6,745 nucleotides of DNA from CAIXTV01 sp964543995 (GTDB taxonomy: Bacteria > Bacteroidota > Bacteroidia > Bacteroidales > CAIXTV01). Each line of letters opens with the position of its first letter. Position 1 is the stretch's first letter. The notes under the pieces are model-generated. The model saw only the letters and a list, made by a program, of their open reading frames with translations. It was not told the DNA's origin and ran no database searches. Below are positions 1 to 6,057 of this stretch, piece after piece. Where the stretch lies: contig CAZJBB010000186.1 of the NCBI GenBank assembly GCA_964543995.1, positions 1 through 6,745 on the forward strand, given 5' to 3'. A program made the translations under genes and the position numbers.

Positions 1-1
1 A

Positions 2-50
2 AGCAACATAAAGGAGTTATTTGAGAAATTGCTTTTGGATTTTGAGTGAA
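2..50 (+). repeat. Degenerate direct repeat, copy 1
   Basis: The first 15 bases (AGCAACATAAAGGAG) are identical to 292-306, and the similarity continues less exactly to about base 50 (shared TTAT/CTAT, GAGA, CTTTTG, TGAA words). Read on the + strand, both copies begin with the same peptide, SNIKEL. This copy meets a TGA stop at 47-49, so it could be the last codons of a gene that starts left of the window, or a remnant of one. No family can be assigned from 15 residues. Confidence 0.55.
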
Positions 51-181
51 GTTATAAGGAAATAAGTTAGAAGTACCAATCAAAGTATACGAATGATTAT
101 GAAGGAAAGCGTAGCTGATACTTGGTTTAGAATTACGTTCATCATTTGAGAATTCGAGAAAAAAAATAAGATGAAGAATAT

Positions 182-275
182 GGAACGCAGATGACGCTGA
201 TTTACAAACGCTGATAATCGCTGAAAAATAATCCGTTTTATCTGTGTTGCGAAGCATCTGCGTTATCCGTGTTCC
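182..275. repeat. Imperfect inverted repeat, Bacteroidota intergenic repeat type
   Basis: The element opens with GGAACGCAGATGACGCTGAT and closes with the near complement ATCTGCGTTATCCGTGTTCC; 16 of the 20 end positions pair. Pairing continues weakly inward, so the whole 94 bp could fold into one long hairpin. The left half repeats CGCTGA three times; the right half repeats ATCCGT/ATCTG words. From memory, similar GCAGATGACGCTGATT/AATCCGTGTTCC-type elements are scattered in intergenic DNA of many Bacteroidota, often near GxxExxY genes, but none is visible here. It has no transposase and may be a non-autonomous or structural repeat. Confidence 0.65.
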
Positions 276-291
276 AATTAATTTAAAACCG

Positions 292-342
292 AGCAACATA
301 AAGGAGCTATATGGAGATAATACTTTTGAGTTTATGAATGAA
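292..342 (+). repeat. Degenerate direct repeat, copy 2
   Basis: Partner of the repeat at 2-50, exactly 290 bp downstream. The first 15 bases are identical and the remainder is diverged with at least one indel. On the + strand it reads SNIKELYGDNTFEFMNEIRK and stops at TAG 370-372. The two copies flank the 94-bp inverted repeat. This may reflect an old duplication around an inserted element, or decay of two copies of a gene end. Confidence 0.55.
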
Positions 343-394
343 ATCAGAAAACAAGTAAGTTTTTGGTGTTAGCCAGAGGGTTACAAATGCACTC

Positions 395-426
395 AAATAA
401 AAAGGACGTAAGAAAAACCTACGCCC
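395..426 (-). terminator. Rho-independent terminator of the leftward operon
   Basis: Read on the - strand, GGGCGTAGG (426-418) pairs with CTTACGTCC (412-404) across a five-U loop. This gives a 9-bp stem with two G-U pairs. It is followed at once by UUUUU (403-399), then A and UUU. It lies about 55 nt past the tlpA stop codon, where the end of the uvrD-DUF4290-murA-tlpA transcript would be expected. On the + strand the G-U pairs become A-C mismatches and there is no T-tract after the stem, so it is oriented for the - strand only. Confidence 0.8.
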
Positions 427-480
427 TGTATTTGTTCTTTTCTGCTTCCTGCAGAAGATATTGTTGTCAGAAATAATTTT

Positions 481-1077
481 CTACTTCTTGATCAATTTGT
501 CTAATTCTCCTGCCAAAGCTTCGCCTCTGAGGTTTTTGGCTAAGATAATGCCGTCTTTGTCTAAAAGGAAATTAGCAGGAATGGAGTTTACTTTATAAGG
601 TTTAGCCGCTTCCGATTGCCAGCCTTTTAAATCGCTTACGTGGTTTTCCCAAATCAATCCGTCTTTGGAAATGGCATTTATCCAGGCATCTTTATTATTG
701 TCGAGAGATACGCTGTAAATGACAAAGCCCTTAGCATTCGCAAATTTTTTGTCTTTATACGCTTTGTAGGCAGCTACTACGGTTGGGTTTTCTCTACGGC
801 AAGGACCGCACCAGGATGCCCAAAAGTCAACCAAGACGATATAGCCTTTAAAAGACGAAAGTTTAATGGGCGTACCTTTTGTTGAATTGAAATTCAGTTC
901 AGGGGCTTTGTTTCCAATTTCGATACCTTCCGCAGCTTTGGATGTTTCCGTAGCTTTAGCCGTTGGTTTTTTCTTGGTTTTTAATGGTTGGGAACTTATT
1001 ACCGTAGCTGTAACAAATAAAATTAGGAGGGAACTTAAAATTACTTTTTCCATTTTAGGATGTTTTATGTTTAACAT
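481..1077 (-). CDS. Exported TlpA/ResA-like thioredoxin-fold protein
   Basis: This is a predicted thiol-disulfide oxidoreductase of the TlpA/ResA (AhpC/TSA-Redoxin) type acting outside the cytoplasm. The 198-residue product starts with a hydrophobic export segment (about residues 12-28) with possible cleavage after VISS. A Lys/Thr/Ala-rich linker (about 31-50) and a thioredoxin-like domain follow. The active site is WCGPC with cysteines 90 and 93, and the cis-proline loop is SIPANF (Pro167). Both redox residues are intact, so it should be active. No lipobox cysteine is seen, so it is either cleaved and periplasmic or anchored by the N-terminal helix. The start lies 5 nt after the murA stop, suggesting coupled translation. 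A second ATG at 1053 (MEKVIL) would give a 190-residue protein with a more compact signal peptide and is equally possible. The physiological partner cannot be told from sequence; cytochrome maturation or general envelope thiol reduction are family-level options. Confidence 0.9.
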   Translation of the reverse strand: MLNIKHPKMEKVILSSLLILFVTATVISSQPLKTKKKPTAKATETSKAAEGIEIGNKAPELNFNSTKGTPIKLSSFKGYIVLVDFWASWCGPCRRENPTVVAAYKAYKDKKFANAKGFVIYSVSLDNNKDAWINAISKDGLIWENHVSDLKGWQSEAAKPYKVNSIPANFLLDKDGIILAKNLRGEALAGELDKLIKK

Positions 1078-1082
1078 TGGGA

Positions 1083-2387
1083 TTAGATTCTAACAATTTT
1101 TGCGCCAATTTGTTGTAAGCGGGTTTCGATATGCTGGTATCCACGGTCGATTTGCTCTATGTTATGGATGATGCTTTTACCTTCGGCCGATAAAGCGGCA
1201 ATAAGCAAAGATACTCCGGCACGAATATCGGGAGAAACCATTTCTATGCCACGGAGGGGGAATTGGCGGTTCATGCCAATTACGGTAGCACGGTGGGGAT
1301 CGCAAAGAATGATTTGCGCTCCCATATCGATTAATTTATCAACGAAAAACAAACGGCTTTCGAACATTTTTTGGTGGATGAGTACACTGCCTTTGGCTTG
1401 AGTTGCAATCACCAAAATCACGCTTAACAAATCGGGGGTAAAGCCGGGCCATATTGCATCGGAAACCGTTAAGATGGAACCATCGATAAAGGTTTCTATT
1501 TCGTAGGATTCTTGAGTAGGAATAAAGATGTCATCGCCTTTTCTTTCAAAATGTATGCCCAGTCGCTTAAAAACCAAAGGAATGATGCCCAATTCATCGT
1601 AAGCCACATTTTTAATGGTAATTTCTGATTGGGTCATGGCAGCCAAACCGATGAAGCTCCCGATTTCTATCATATCAGGCAGCAATTGATGTGTGCAACC
1701 ATGCAGAGAAGTTACCCCTTCAATAGACAAGAGGTTAGAGCCCACACCGCTGATGTTTGCCCCCATGGAATTCAGCATTTTACAAAGCTGCTGAATATAT
1801 GGTTCGCATGCCGCATTGTAGATAATGGTTTTGCCTTTTGCCAATACGGCTGCCATCACTATGTTGGCGGTTCCGGTTACCGAAGCTTCTTCGAGCAACA
1901 TGGAGGCGCCTTGTAAGTGGGGAGCCGTAACGGTATAAAAATTTGATCCTGCTGAAAAATTGAAATTCGCACCCAAGTTTTGTAAACCAATAAAGTGGGT
2001 GTCCAATCGGCGTCGGCCAATTTTATCTCCTCCGGGTTTAGGAATGCTGGCTTTCCCAAATTTAGCCAATAAAGGTCCTACCACCATAACGGAGCCTCTG
2101 AGGTTGGTAGAAAGCTGTTTAAATTCGGCAGTTTCTAATCGGTTGATATCAACACTTCCGGCGTTAAAAGAATAGGTATCGGTGTTTATTCTTTGAATCT
2201 TTACGCCTAAAACTTCCATCAGTTCCATCAACTTTTGGATGTCTCTGATTTCGGGTATGTTTTTAATAATCACCTCTTGATCGGTGAGCAAGCAAGCACA
2301 AATTACTTGCAAAGCTTCATTCTTTGCTCCTTGCGGAATAATTTCCCCCTTCAGTCGGGTGCCACCTATAATTTCAAAGGAATCCAT
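1083..2387 (-). CDS. murA: UDP-N-acetylglucosamine 1-carboxyvinyltransferase
   Basis: MurA transfers enolpyruvate from phosphoenolpyruvate to UDP-N-acetylglucosamine, the first committed step of peptidoglycan synthesis, in the cytoplasm. The 434-residue protein is full length for the family. Visible landmarks are GAKNEAL with Lys22 and Asn23, STNLRGS with Arg97, the catalytic loop PGGDKIGRRRLDTH (from residue 118), the conserved Asp319 in WPGFTPD, Arg389 in DIRAG, and the C-terminal IDRGYQHIE block. The loop residue that is Cys115 in E. coli is Asp121 here. That exchange is known from Mycobacterium and Chlamydia MurA; it keeps activity and removes the target of fosfomycin, so intrinsic fosfomycin resistance at the enzyme level is inferred. 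The start ATG lies 3 nt after the stop of the DUF4290 gene and tlpA follows after 5 nt, so translation is probably coupled through all three. Confidence 0.97.
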   Translation of the reverse strand: MDSFEIIGGTRLKGEIIPQGAKNEALQVICACLLTDQEVIIKNIPEIRDIQKLMELMEVLGVKIQRINTDTYSFNAGSVDINRLETAEFKQLSTNLRGSVMVVGPLLAKFGKASIPKPGGDKIGRRRLDTHFIGLQNLGANFNFSAGSNFYTVTAPHLQGASMLLEEASVTGTANIVMAAVLAKGKTIIYNAACEPYIQQLCKMLNSMGANISGVGSNLLSIEGVTSLHGCTHQLLPDMIEIGSFIGLAAMTQSEITIKNVAYDELGIIPLVFKRLGIHFERKGDDIFIPTQESYEIETFIDGSILTVSDAIWPGFTPDLLSVILVIATQAKGSVLIHQKMFESRLFFVDKLIDMGAQIILCDPHRATVIGMNRQFPLRGIEMVSPDIRAGVSLLIAALSAEGKSIIHNIEQIDRGYQHIETRLQQIGAKIVRI

Positions 2388-2390
2388 GGA

Positions 2391-3029
2391 TTATCGTCCG
2401 GGGTTGAAATTGTTGTTTTTCTTCTTTTTAATGAAAGGTTTCATGGGCTTTCTTTTAATATTGTTTTGCCCGTTACGGAATATAATATCACTGGTGGCTT
2501 CCAATTTAAACTCTTCGCTCAACTTTAAGTTATTTCCTGATAAGGTACTTAAGTGTTGTATAATTAAATCGTCGTTTACGGAGTCACGGTTCCAGCTCAA
2601 ATAGGATTTTTTAAGCTGATTGGCAATGGTTTGGGTAAGCAATTCTTTTTCGGGGCCTTCTTCTAATTCAATGGCTTTTTTGATGATGTTTTCGATGTTC
2701 TTGCCATAAGGTTTAAACTTGATGCTTTCATTCGGATAAGAAGGCTTCACCGGTTTATTGGTCAAGATTTCAGGAGAAGGTTTGGTGTAGGGAGAATCCA
2801 CATCCAATTTAAAATCGGAGATAATAAATAAATGATCCCAAAGTTTTTGTTTATAATTTGCCGCTTCTCGTAAATGGGGGTTTAATTGTCCCATAATATT
2901 AACGATTACAAATGCCAAACGATTTCTGGTGTCTCTATCCTCAATCGTAATTGCATATTCAATCATATTTTGAATATTCCTTCCGTATTCAGGAATTACC
3001 AAATGACTTCGGGTGGTATTATATTTCAT
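2391..3029 (-). CDS. DUF4290 family protein of unknown function
   Basis: The N-terminal block (MKYNTTRSHLVIPEYGRNIQ, then NPHLRE and KLWDHL) matches the DUF4290 family, which is essentially confined to Bacteroidota and has no assigned function. The protein is 212 residues, predicted soluble, without signal peptide or membrane segment. It ends in a very basic tail (about residues 191-212, KRKPMKP and KKKK), which could bind nucleic acid or another acidic partner; that is inference. It contains an internal duplication: residues 15-75 align with 108-168 without gaps. The ATG at 3029 is preferred because it starts the family motif; a TTG 33 nt upstream (3062) would add 11 residues unlike the family. 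It lies 54 nt after uvrD and 3 nt before murA, pointing to co-expression with cell-wall synthesis. No catalytic motif is recognisable. Confidence 0.88.
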   Translation of the reverse strand: MKYNTTRSHLVIPEYGRNIQNMIEYAITIEDRDTRNRLAFVIVNIMGQLNPHLREAANYKQKLWDHLFIISDFKLDVDSPYTKPSPEILTNKPVKPSYPNESIKFKPYGKNIENIIKKAIELEEGPEKELLTQTIANQLKKSYLSWNRDSVNDDLIIQHLSTLSGNNLKLSEEFKLEATSDIIFRNGQNNIKRKPMKPFIKKKKNNNFNPGR

Positions 3030-3083
3030 AAAGATGTATTTGTTGATTTGAATCAATCGCAAGAATCAAAGTAATGCGTCTGA

Positions 3084-5390
3084 TTATGATACGATTTTAA
3101 GCTTGGCAAATTTAAGCAATAATTGTTTTTGTCCAACGCTATTGAAAAAAACGGTGGCTTTTTTGTTGGGCCCATTGCCTTCAATTTGAAGCACTTTACC
3201 TAAGCCAAATTTCTGATGTTCCACTTCCATCCCCGTTTGAAACGCATCTTCGTCCCCATCATTACCTTGTGCACTCCCCGAATTACTTAATATGGTGTTT
3301 AATTTTTTTAACTTCTCCGGTGCAGGCGAAGTTTTAACGACAGACGAGGGCGTCTTAAACTCTTTCTTTATCGTAGGCATGGCATCCCAATCTTTATTGA
3401 AGTTGTTGGGCTTCCCAATATATTCAACATACTCCGGGTCAATTTCATCAATAAAACGACTGGGTTCACAAAAATTCAAATTTCCCCAACGGTATCGATT
3501 TTCGGCATAGGTAATAAAGGCTTTTTTTTGTGAACGGGTAAGTGCCACATAAAACAATCTTCTTTCTTCTTCTAATTCGGTTCGAGAATTCACCGTTTGT
3601 ATGGATGGGAATAAGTTTTCTTCCACTCCTACTATATAGACGTAAGGAAACTCCAATCCTTTTGCCGCATGAATAGTCATTAATGAAACTTTGCGTGTGT
3701 CGTCGTCCTCTTTGTCGTCATTGGAATACAGGGCGATTTCCTGCATATATTCATCTAAGGTACGTATGCTGTTATGGGTTTCACCGGTTTCAATATTCAC
3801 TTCAATTTCGATAAAATCTTTGATGGCATTCAGCATTTCTTCGATATTTTCCAATCGGCTGATGCCTTCGGGGGTTTTGTCATCATTCAAATCTTTAAAA
3901 ATCCCGGAAGTGTTTACAATGTGTTTCGCCAAGTCAAAAGCATTTTTGGTTTTCAGAAATACCTGATAGCTTTTTATTTTGGTGATAAATTCGTCGACTT
4001 TAACAGCAGTAGCGGCTCCAATGGCTTTTTGCAGGCGTTGAGGATCTTGCATTAAATCCCAGACTTTCACATCCGATTGATTGGCTTCCACTACCAATTT
4101 TTCTTGTGTGGTTTTACCAATGCCTCTGATGGGGTAATTAATGACTCTGAAAAGGGCTTCTTCATCATAATTATTGACGGTCAGGCGAAAATAGGCCAAT
4201 ACATCTTTGATTTCTTTTCTTTTGTAAAACGACAGTCCACCATAAATTCGATAGGGAATGCTTAGTCTTCGGAGAGCCTCCTCAAAAGCACGCGATTGGG
4301 CATTGGTTCGGTATAAAATGGCAAAAGCATCGTTTTGCAGTTGGTAATTCATTTTCGACTCGAATATGGAATTGGCCACAATAGAACCTTCTTCGGCGTC
4401 CGAGGCCGTCCTGATTACCGTGACTTTTTGTCCTTCTTCGTTTTCTGTCCAAATGCTTTTGTCAATTTGTTGCTTGTTTTTAGCAATAATGCTGTTGGCT
4501 GCGTGAACAATGTTTTGGGTAGAACGATAATTTTGTTCAAGTTTGTAGGTCATCAAATCCGGATAATCCTTTTTGAAATTCAGGATATTCTGAATATTGG
4601 CGCCACGGAAAGCATAAATACTTTGCGCATCATCTCCAACCACACATATATTTTCGTGGGCGGCTGCCAATTTCTTAATAATAAGGTATTGGGCATAATT
4701 GGTATCTTGGTACTCATCCACCAAAATGTATTTGAACTTATGCTGATATCGCAGCAATGCTTCAGGGAAATCGCGAAACAAAAGATTGGTATTGTATATC
4801 AAGTCATCGAAATCCATGGCATCGGAACGTTTGCAACGTTCTACATATAAATTGTATAAAGTTCCTATTAAAGGTTTGTTAATGGCTTTGTCTTGCGATT
4901 GAATTTCAATGTTATTCAAATATTCAGGAGCTGATATCAAATTCGATTTGGCTTGCGAAATACGATGTAGCACAAAATCAGGGTTATATGCTTTGTTATC
5001 GATGTTTTGCTCCTTTAATATATTACGCATCACACTTTTGGAGTCATCTTTATCGTAAATGGTGAAATTGAAACTGTAACCCAGTTTGTCGGATTCAGCA
5101 CGAAGAATTCTGGAAAAGATGGAGTGAAAAGTTCCCATCCAAACATTTCTAGCTTCGCTGCCGCCAATGAGTTGGATAATTCGCTCTTTCATTTCAAAAG
5201 CGGCTTTATTGGTAAAGGTTAAAGCCAGCACATGAAAGGGGTCAACGCCTTTGTGTAAAAGGAATGCCACCCTATAAGTGAGTACGCGTGTTTTCCCAGA
5301 ACCGGCACCTGCAATGACCATTACAGGGCCTTCAGTTTGAGTAACCGCAAGCTTTTGAGGCTCGTTTAATTGAGATAAAATTTTGTCCAA
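3084..5390 (-). CDS. uvrD: UvrD/PcrA-type ATP-dependent DNA helicase
   Basis: This is a superfamily 1A 3'-5' DNA helicase, in this family used for nucleotide excision repair, mismatch repair and removal of protein roadblocks or stalled transcription. All helicase motifs are present in order: Q motif LNEPQKLAV (8-16), Walker A GAGSGKT (28-34), motif Ia TFTNKAA (58-64), Walker B VDEYQD (224-229), motif III GDDAQSIYAFRGA (252-264), QNYRST (286-291), motif V TIHAAKGLEF (572-581) and motif VI VALTRS with Arg619. A linker (about 660-715) leads to a small C-terminal domain (about 719-767, HQKFGLGKV then FFNSVGQK). It resembles the Tudor-like tail of PcrA/UvrD that contacts RNA polymerase. At 768 residues it appears complete. 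The start codon is TTG (5388-5390): no in-frame ATG occurs nearby upstream, and the Q motif begins right after. It is the first gene of the leftward operon. pcrA would be an equally valid name. Confidence 0.96.
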   Translation of the reverse strand: MDKILSQLNEPQKLAVTQTEGPVMVIAGAGSGKTRVLTYRVAFLLHKGVDPFHVLALTFTNKAAFEMKERIIQLIGGSEARNVWMGTFHSIFSRILRAESDKLGYSFNFTIYDKDDSKSVMRNILKEQNIDNKAYNPDFVLHRISQAKSNLISAPEYLNNIEIQSQDKAINKPLIGTLYNLYVERCKRSDAMDFDDLIYNTNLLFRDFPEALLRYQHKFKYILVDEYQDTNYAQYLIIKKLAAAHENICVVGDDAQSIYAFRGANIQNILNFKKDYPDLMTYKLEQNYRSTQNIVHAANSIIAKNKQQIDKSIWTENEEGQKVTVIRTASDAEEGSIVANSIFESKMNYQLQNDAFAILYRTNAQSRAFEEALRRLSIPYRIYGGLSFYKRKEIKDVLAYFRLTVNNYDEEALFRVINYPIRGIGKTTQEKLVVEANQSDVKVWDLMQDPQRLQKAIGAATAVKVDEFITKIKSYQVFLKTKNAFDLAKHIVNTSGIFKDLNDDKTPEGISRLENIEEMLNAIKDFIEIEVNIETGETHNSIRTLDEYMQEIALYSNDDKEDDDTRKVSLMTIHAAKGLEFPYVYIVGVEENLFPSIQTVNSRTELEEERRLFYVALTRSQKKAFITYAENRYRWGNLNFCEPSRFIDEIDPEYVEYIGKPNNFNKDWDAMPTIKKEFKTPSSVVKTSPAPEKLKKLNTILSNSGSAQGNDGDEDAFQTGMEVEHQKFGLGKVLQIEGNGPNKKATVFFNSVGQKQLLLKFAKLKIVS

Positions 5391-5413
5391 GTGGTAAAAA
5401 TATAATGAAAGTG

Positions 5414-5421
5414 CAAAATTA
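5414..5421 (-). promoter_or_regulatory. Possible -7 element for the uvrD operon
   Basis: On the - strand the sequence reads TAATTTTG, matching the Bacteroidota -7 consensus TAnnTTTG, about 24 nt before the uvrD TTG start. That would give a leader of roughly 15-20 nt. No clear TTTG -33 box is found at the expected distance, so the promoter is weak or the match is chance in AT-rich DNA. Confidence 0.35.
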
Positions 5422-5443
5422 TTGAAATTTATTGAGGTAATTT

Positions 5444-5512
5444 AAAATATTATTCCTTCCTTTGTATAAATACTAAATTGAATTATTTCAATTAGTTAGA
5501 AGGAAATATTTT
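5444..5512. repeat. Nested inverted repeats between the divergent operons
   Basis: The outer arms are AAAATATTATTCCTTC (5444-5459) and GAAGGAAATATTTT (5499-5512), complementary except for a two-base insertion in the left arm. Inside lies a second palindrome, AATTGAA (5476-5482) with TTCAATT (5487-5493), extended by CTA/TAG past a one-base bulge. A third short palindrome, GGAAA/TTTCC (5502-5514), overlaps the right outer arm and could form instead. It could be a cruciform, a protein-binding region or an upstream leader structure for the uvrD operon. Confidence 0.5.
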
Positions 5513-5574
5513 CCCTTTTTGGGCAAAAAGAGCTGAGGTTGAATACATTTTTAAAAAAAAATATTTATAAACTA

Positions 5575-5603
5575 TTTGTTGTTCAAAAATATTTATACCT
5601 TTG
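5575..5603 (+). promoter_or_regulatory. Bacteroidota-type promoter of rpsL-rpsG-fusA
   Basis: The -7 element is TACCTTTG (5596-5603), a perfect match to TAnnTTTG. The -33 element is TTTG (5575-5578), with an overlapping TTG at 5579-5581; the 17-bp gap is plausible for the Bacteroidota primary sigma factor. The sequence continues TTTGCAGTCCC, a common form of strong promoter in this phylum. Transcription should start near 5608-5612, giving a leader of about 50 nt before the rpsL ATG. Confidence 0.8.
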
Positions 5604-5658
5604 CAGTCCCAAAAAATAGGCCAAATAATAATATTATAATAACAACAAATTCAATTAT

Positions 5659-6039
5659 ATGCCAACTATACAACAGTTAGTTCGCAAGGGACGAAAGAAA
5701 TTGACATTTAAAAGCAAGTCTCCGGCATTGGATTCTTGCCCACAGCGCCGTGGTGTTTGTGTTAGAGTTTATACCACTACTCCAAAAAAACCGAACTCAG
5801 CGATGAGAAAAGTTGCAAGGGTTAGACTCACCAACGGTAAAGAAGTAAATGCATACATTCCTGGTGAAGGACATAATTTACAAGAACACTCCATAGTAAT
5901 GATTCGTGGGGGCAGGGTGAAAGACCTTCCGGGTGTGAGATATCACATCATACGTGGTGCTCTGGATACTTCAGGAGTAGAAGGCAGAAATCAAAGACGT
6001 TCGAAATACGGTACCAAAAAACCAAAAGCCAAGAAATAA
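5659..6039 (+). CDS. rpsL: 30S ribosomal protein S12
   Basis: S12 sits at the decoding centre of the small ribosomal subunit and affects translational accuracy. The 126-residue protein is full length and carries the family blocks CPQRRGVCVRVYTTTPKKPNS (27-47; key residues Pro42, Lys43, Lys44), the GEGHNLQEHS block and RGGRVKDLPGVRYH. Lysines at the two classic streptomycin-resistance sites (Lys44 and Lys88 counting the initiator Met) are wild type, so streptomycin sensitivity is expected at this target. Asp89 in KDLPG is the residue that RimO methylthiolates in other bacteria. The C-terminus is a basic tail (KKPKAKK). It is the first gene of the str operon; rpsG starts 18 nt downstream. The ATG has no Shine-Dalgarno sequence; an AT-rich leader takes its place. 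Confidence 0.98.
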   Translation: MPTIQQLVRKGRKKLTFKSKSPALDSCPQRRGVCVRVYTTTPKKPNSAMRKVARVRLTNGKEVNAYIPGEGHNLQEHSIVMIRGGRVKDLPGVRYHIIRGALDTSGVEGRNQRRSKYGTKKPKAKK

Positions 6040-6057
6040 AATTACAATCTTGTCATT

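Larger units (their letters stand above)
1..480. other. Noncoding stretch downstream of the leftward operon
   Basis: No reading frame here is long enough or family-like enough to call a gene. The stretch contains a degenerate direct repeat (2-50 and 292-342), an imperfect inverted repeat (182-275) and a terminator (395-426). A 6-bp perfect hairpin, TTCTGC/GCAGAA, lies at 440-456 between the terminator and the tlpA stop codon; it has no U-tract and is probably just 3' UTR structure. Short open stretches read through both direct-repeat copies on the + strand (2-49 and 232-372), but they have no recognisable start or family. They could be remnants of decayed genes. Confidence 0.7.
5391..5658. 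promoter_or_regulatory. Divergent intergenic region, uvrD operon / str operon
   Basis: This 268-bp AT-rich region separates two divergent operons and holds no gene. Besides the promoters listed separately it carries nested inverted repeats (5444-5512), a small perfect inverted repeat CTTTTT/AAAAAG (5515-5530), a long A-tract (5553-5561) that could act as an UP-like element for the ribosomal promoter, and a 13-bp direct repeat, AAAAATATTTATA, at 5557-5569 and 5585-5597. The rpsL leader, from about 5610 to 5658, has no Shine-Dalgarno sequence and is almost pure A/T before the ATG, as usual for Bacteroidota. Confidence 0.8.

Noticed and set aside
182..275. CRISPR-like or tandem repeat array
   Set aside because: The recurring CGCTGA and ATCCGT words are too short and irregular in spacing, and there are no repeat-spacer units or cas genes.
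440..456. Hairpin TTCTGC/GCAGAA as a second terminator
   Set aside because: Its stem is only 6 bp and no U-tract follows on either strand; the stronger terminator is at 395-426.
1877..2059. A 60-residue - strand reading frame in another frame of murA
   Set aside because: It overlaps conserved MurA sequence on the same strand, including the catalytic loop, and has no features of its own.
3030..3062. An 11-residue N-terminal extension of the DUF4290 protein
   Set aside because: It would need a TTG start and adds residues not seen in the family, whereas the ATG at 3029 begins the conserved MKYNTTR block.
4335..4850. A 171-residue + strand reading frame inside uvrD
   Set aside because: It is antisense to a fully motif-complete helicase gene, has no recognisable family, and appears to be a frame shadow. 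The same holds for the other + strand frames between 640 and 4265.
6040..6057. S7-binding translational operator between rpsL and rpsG
   Set aside because: The spacer is only 18 nt and AT-rich with no visible hairpin, unlike the longer E. coli intercistronic site.
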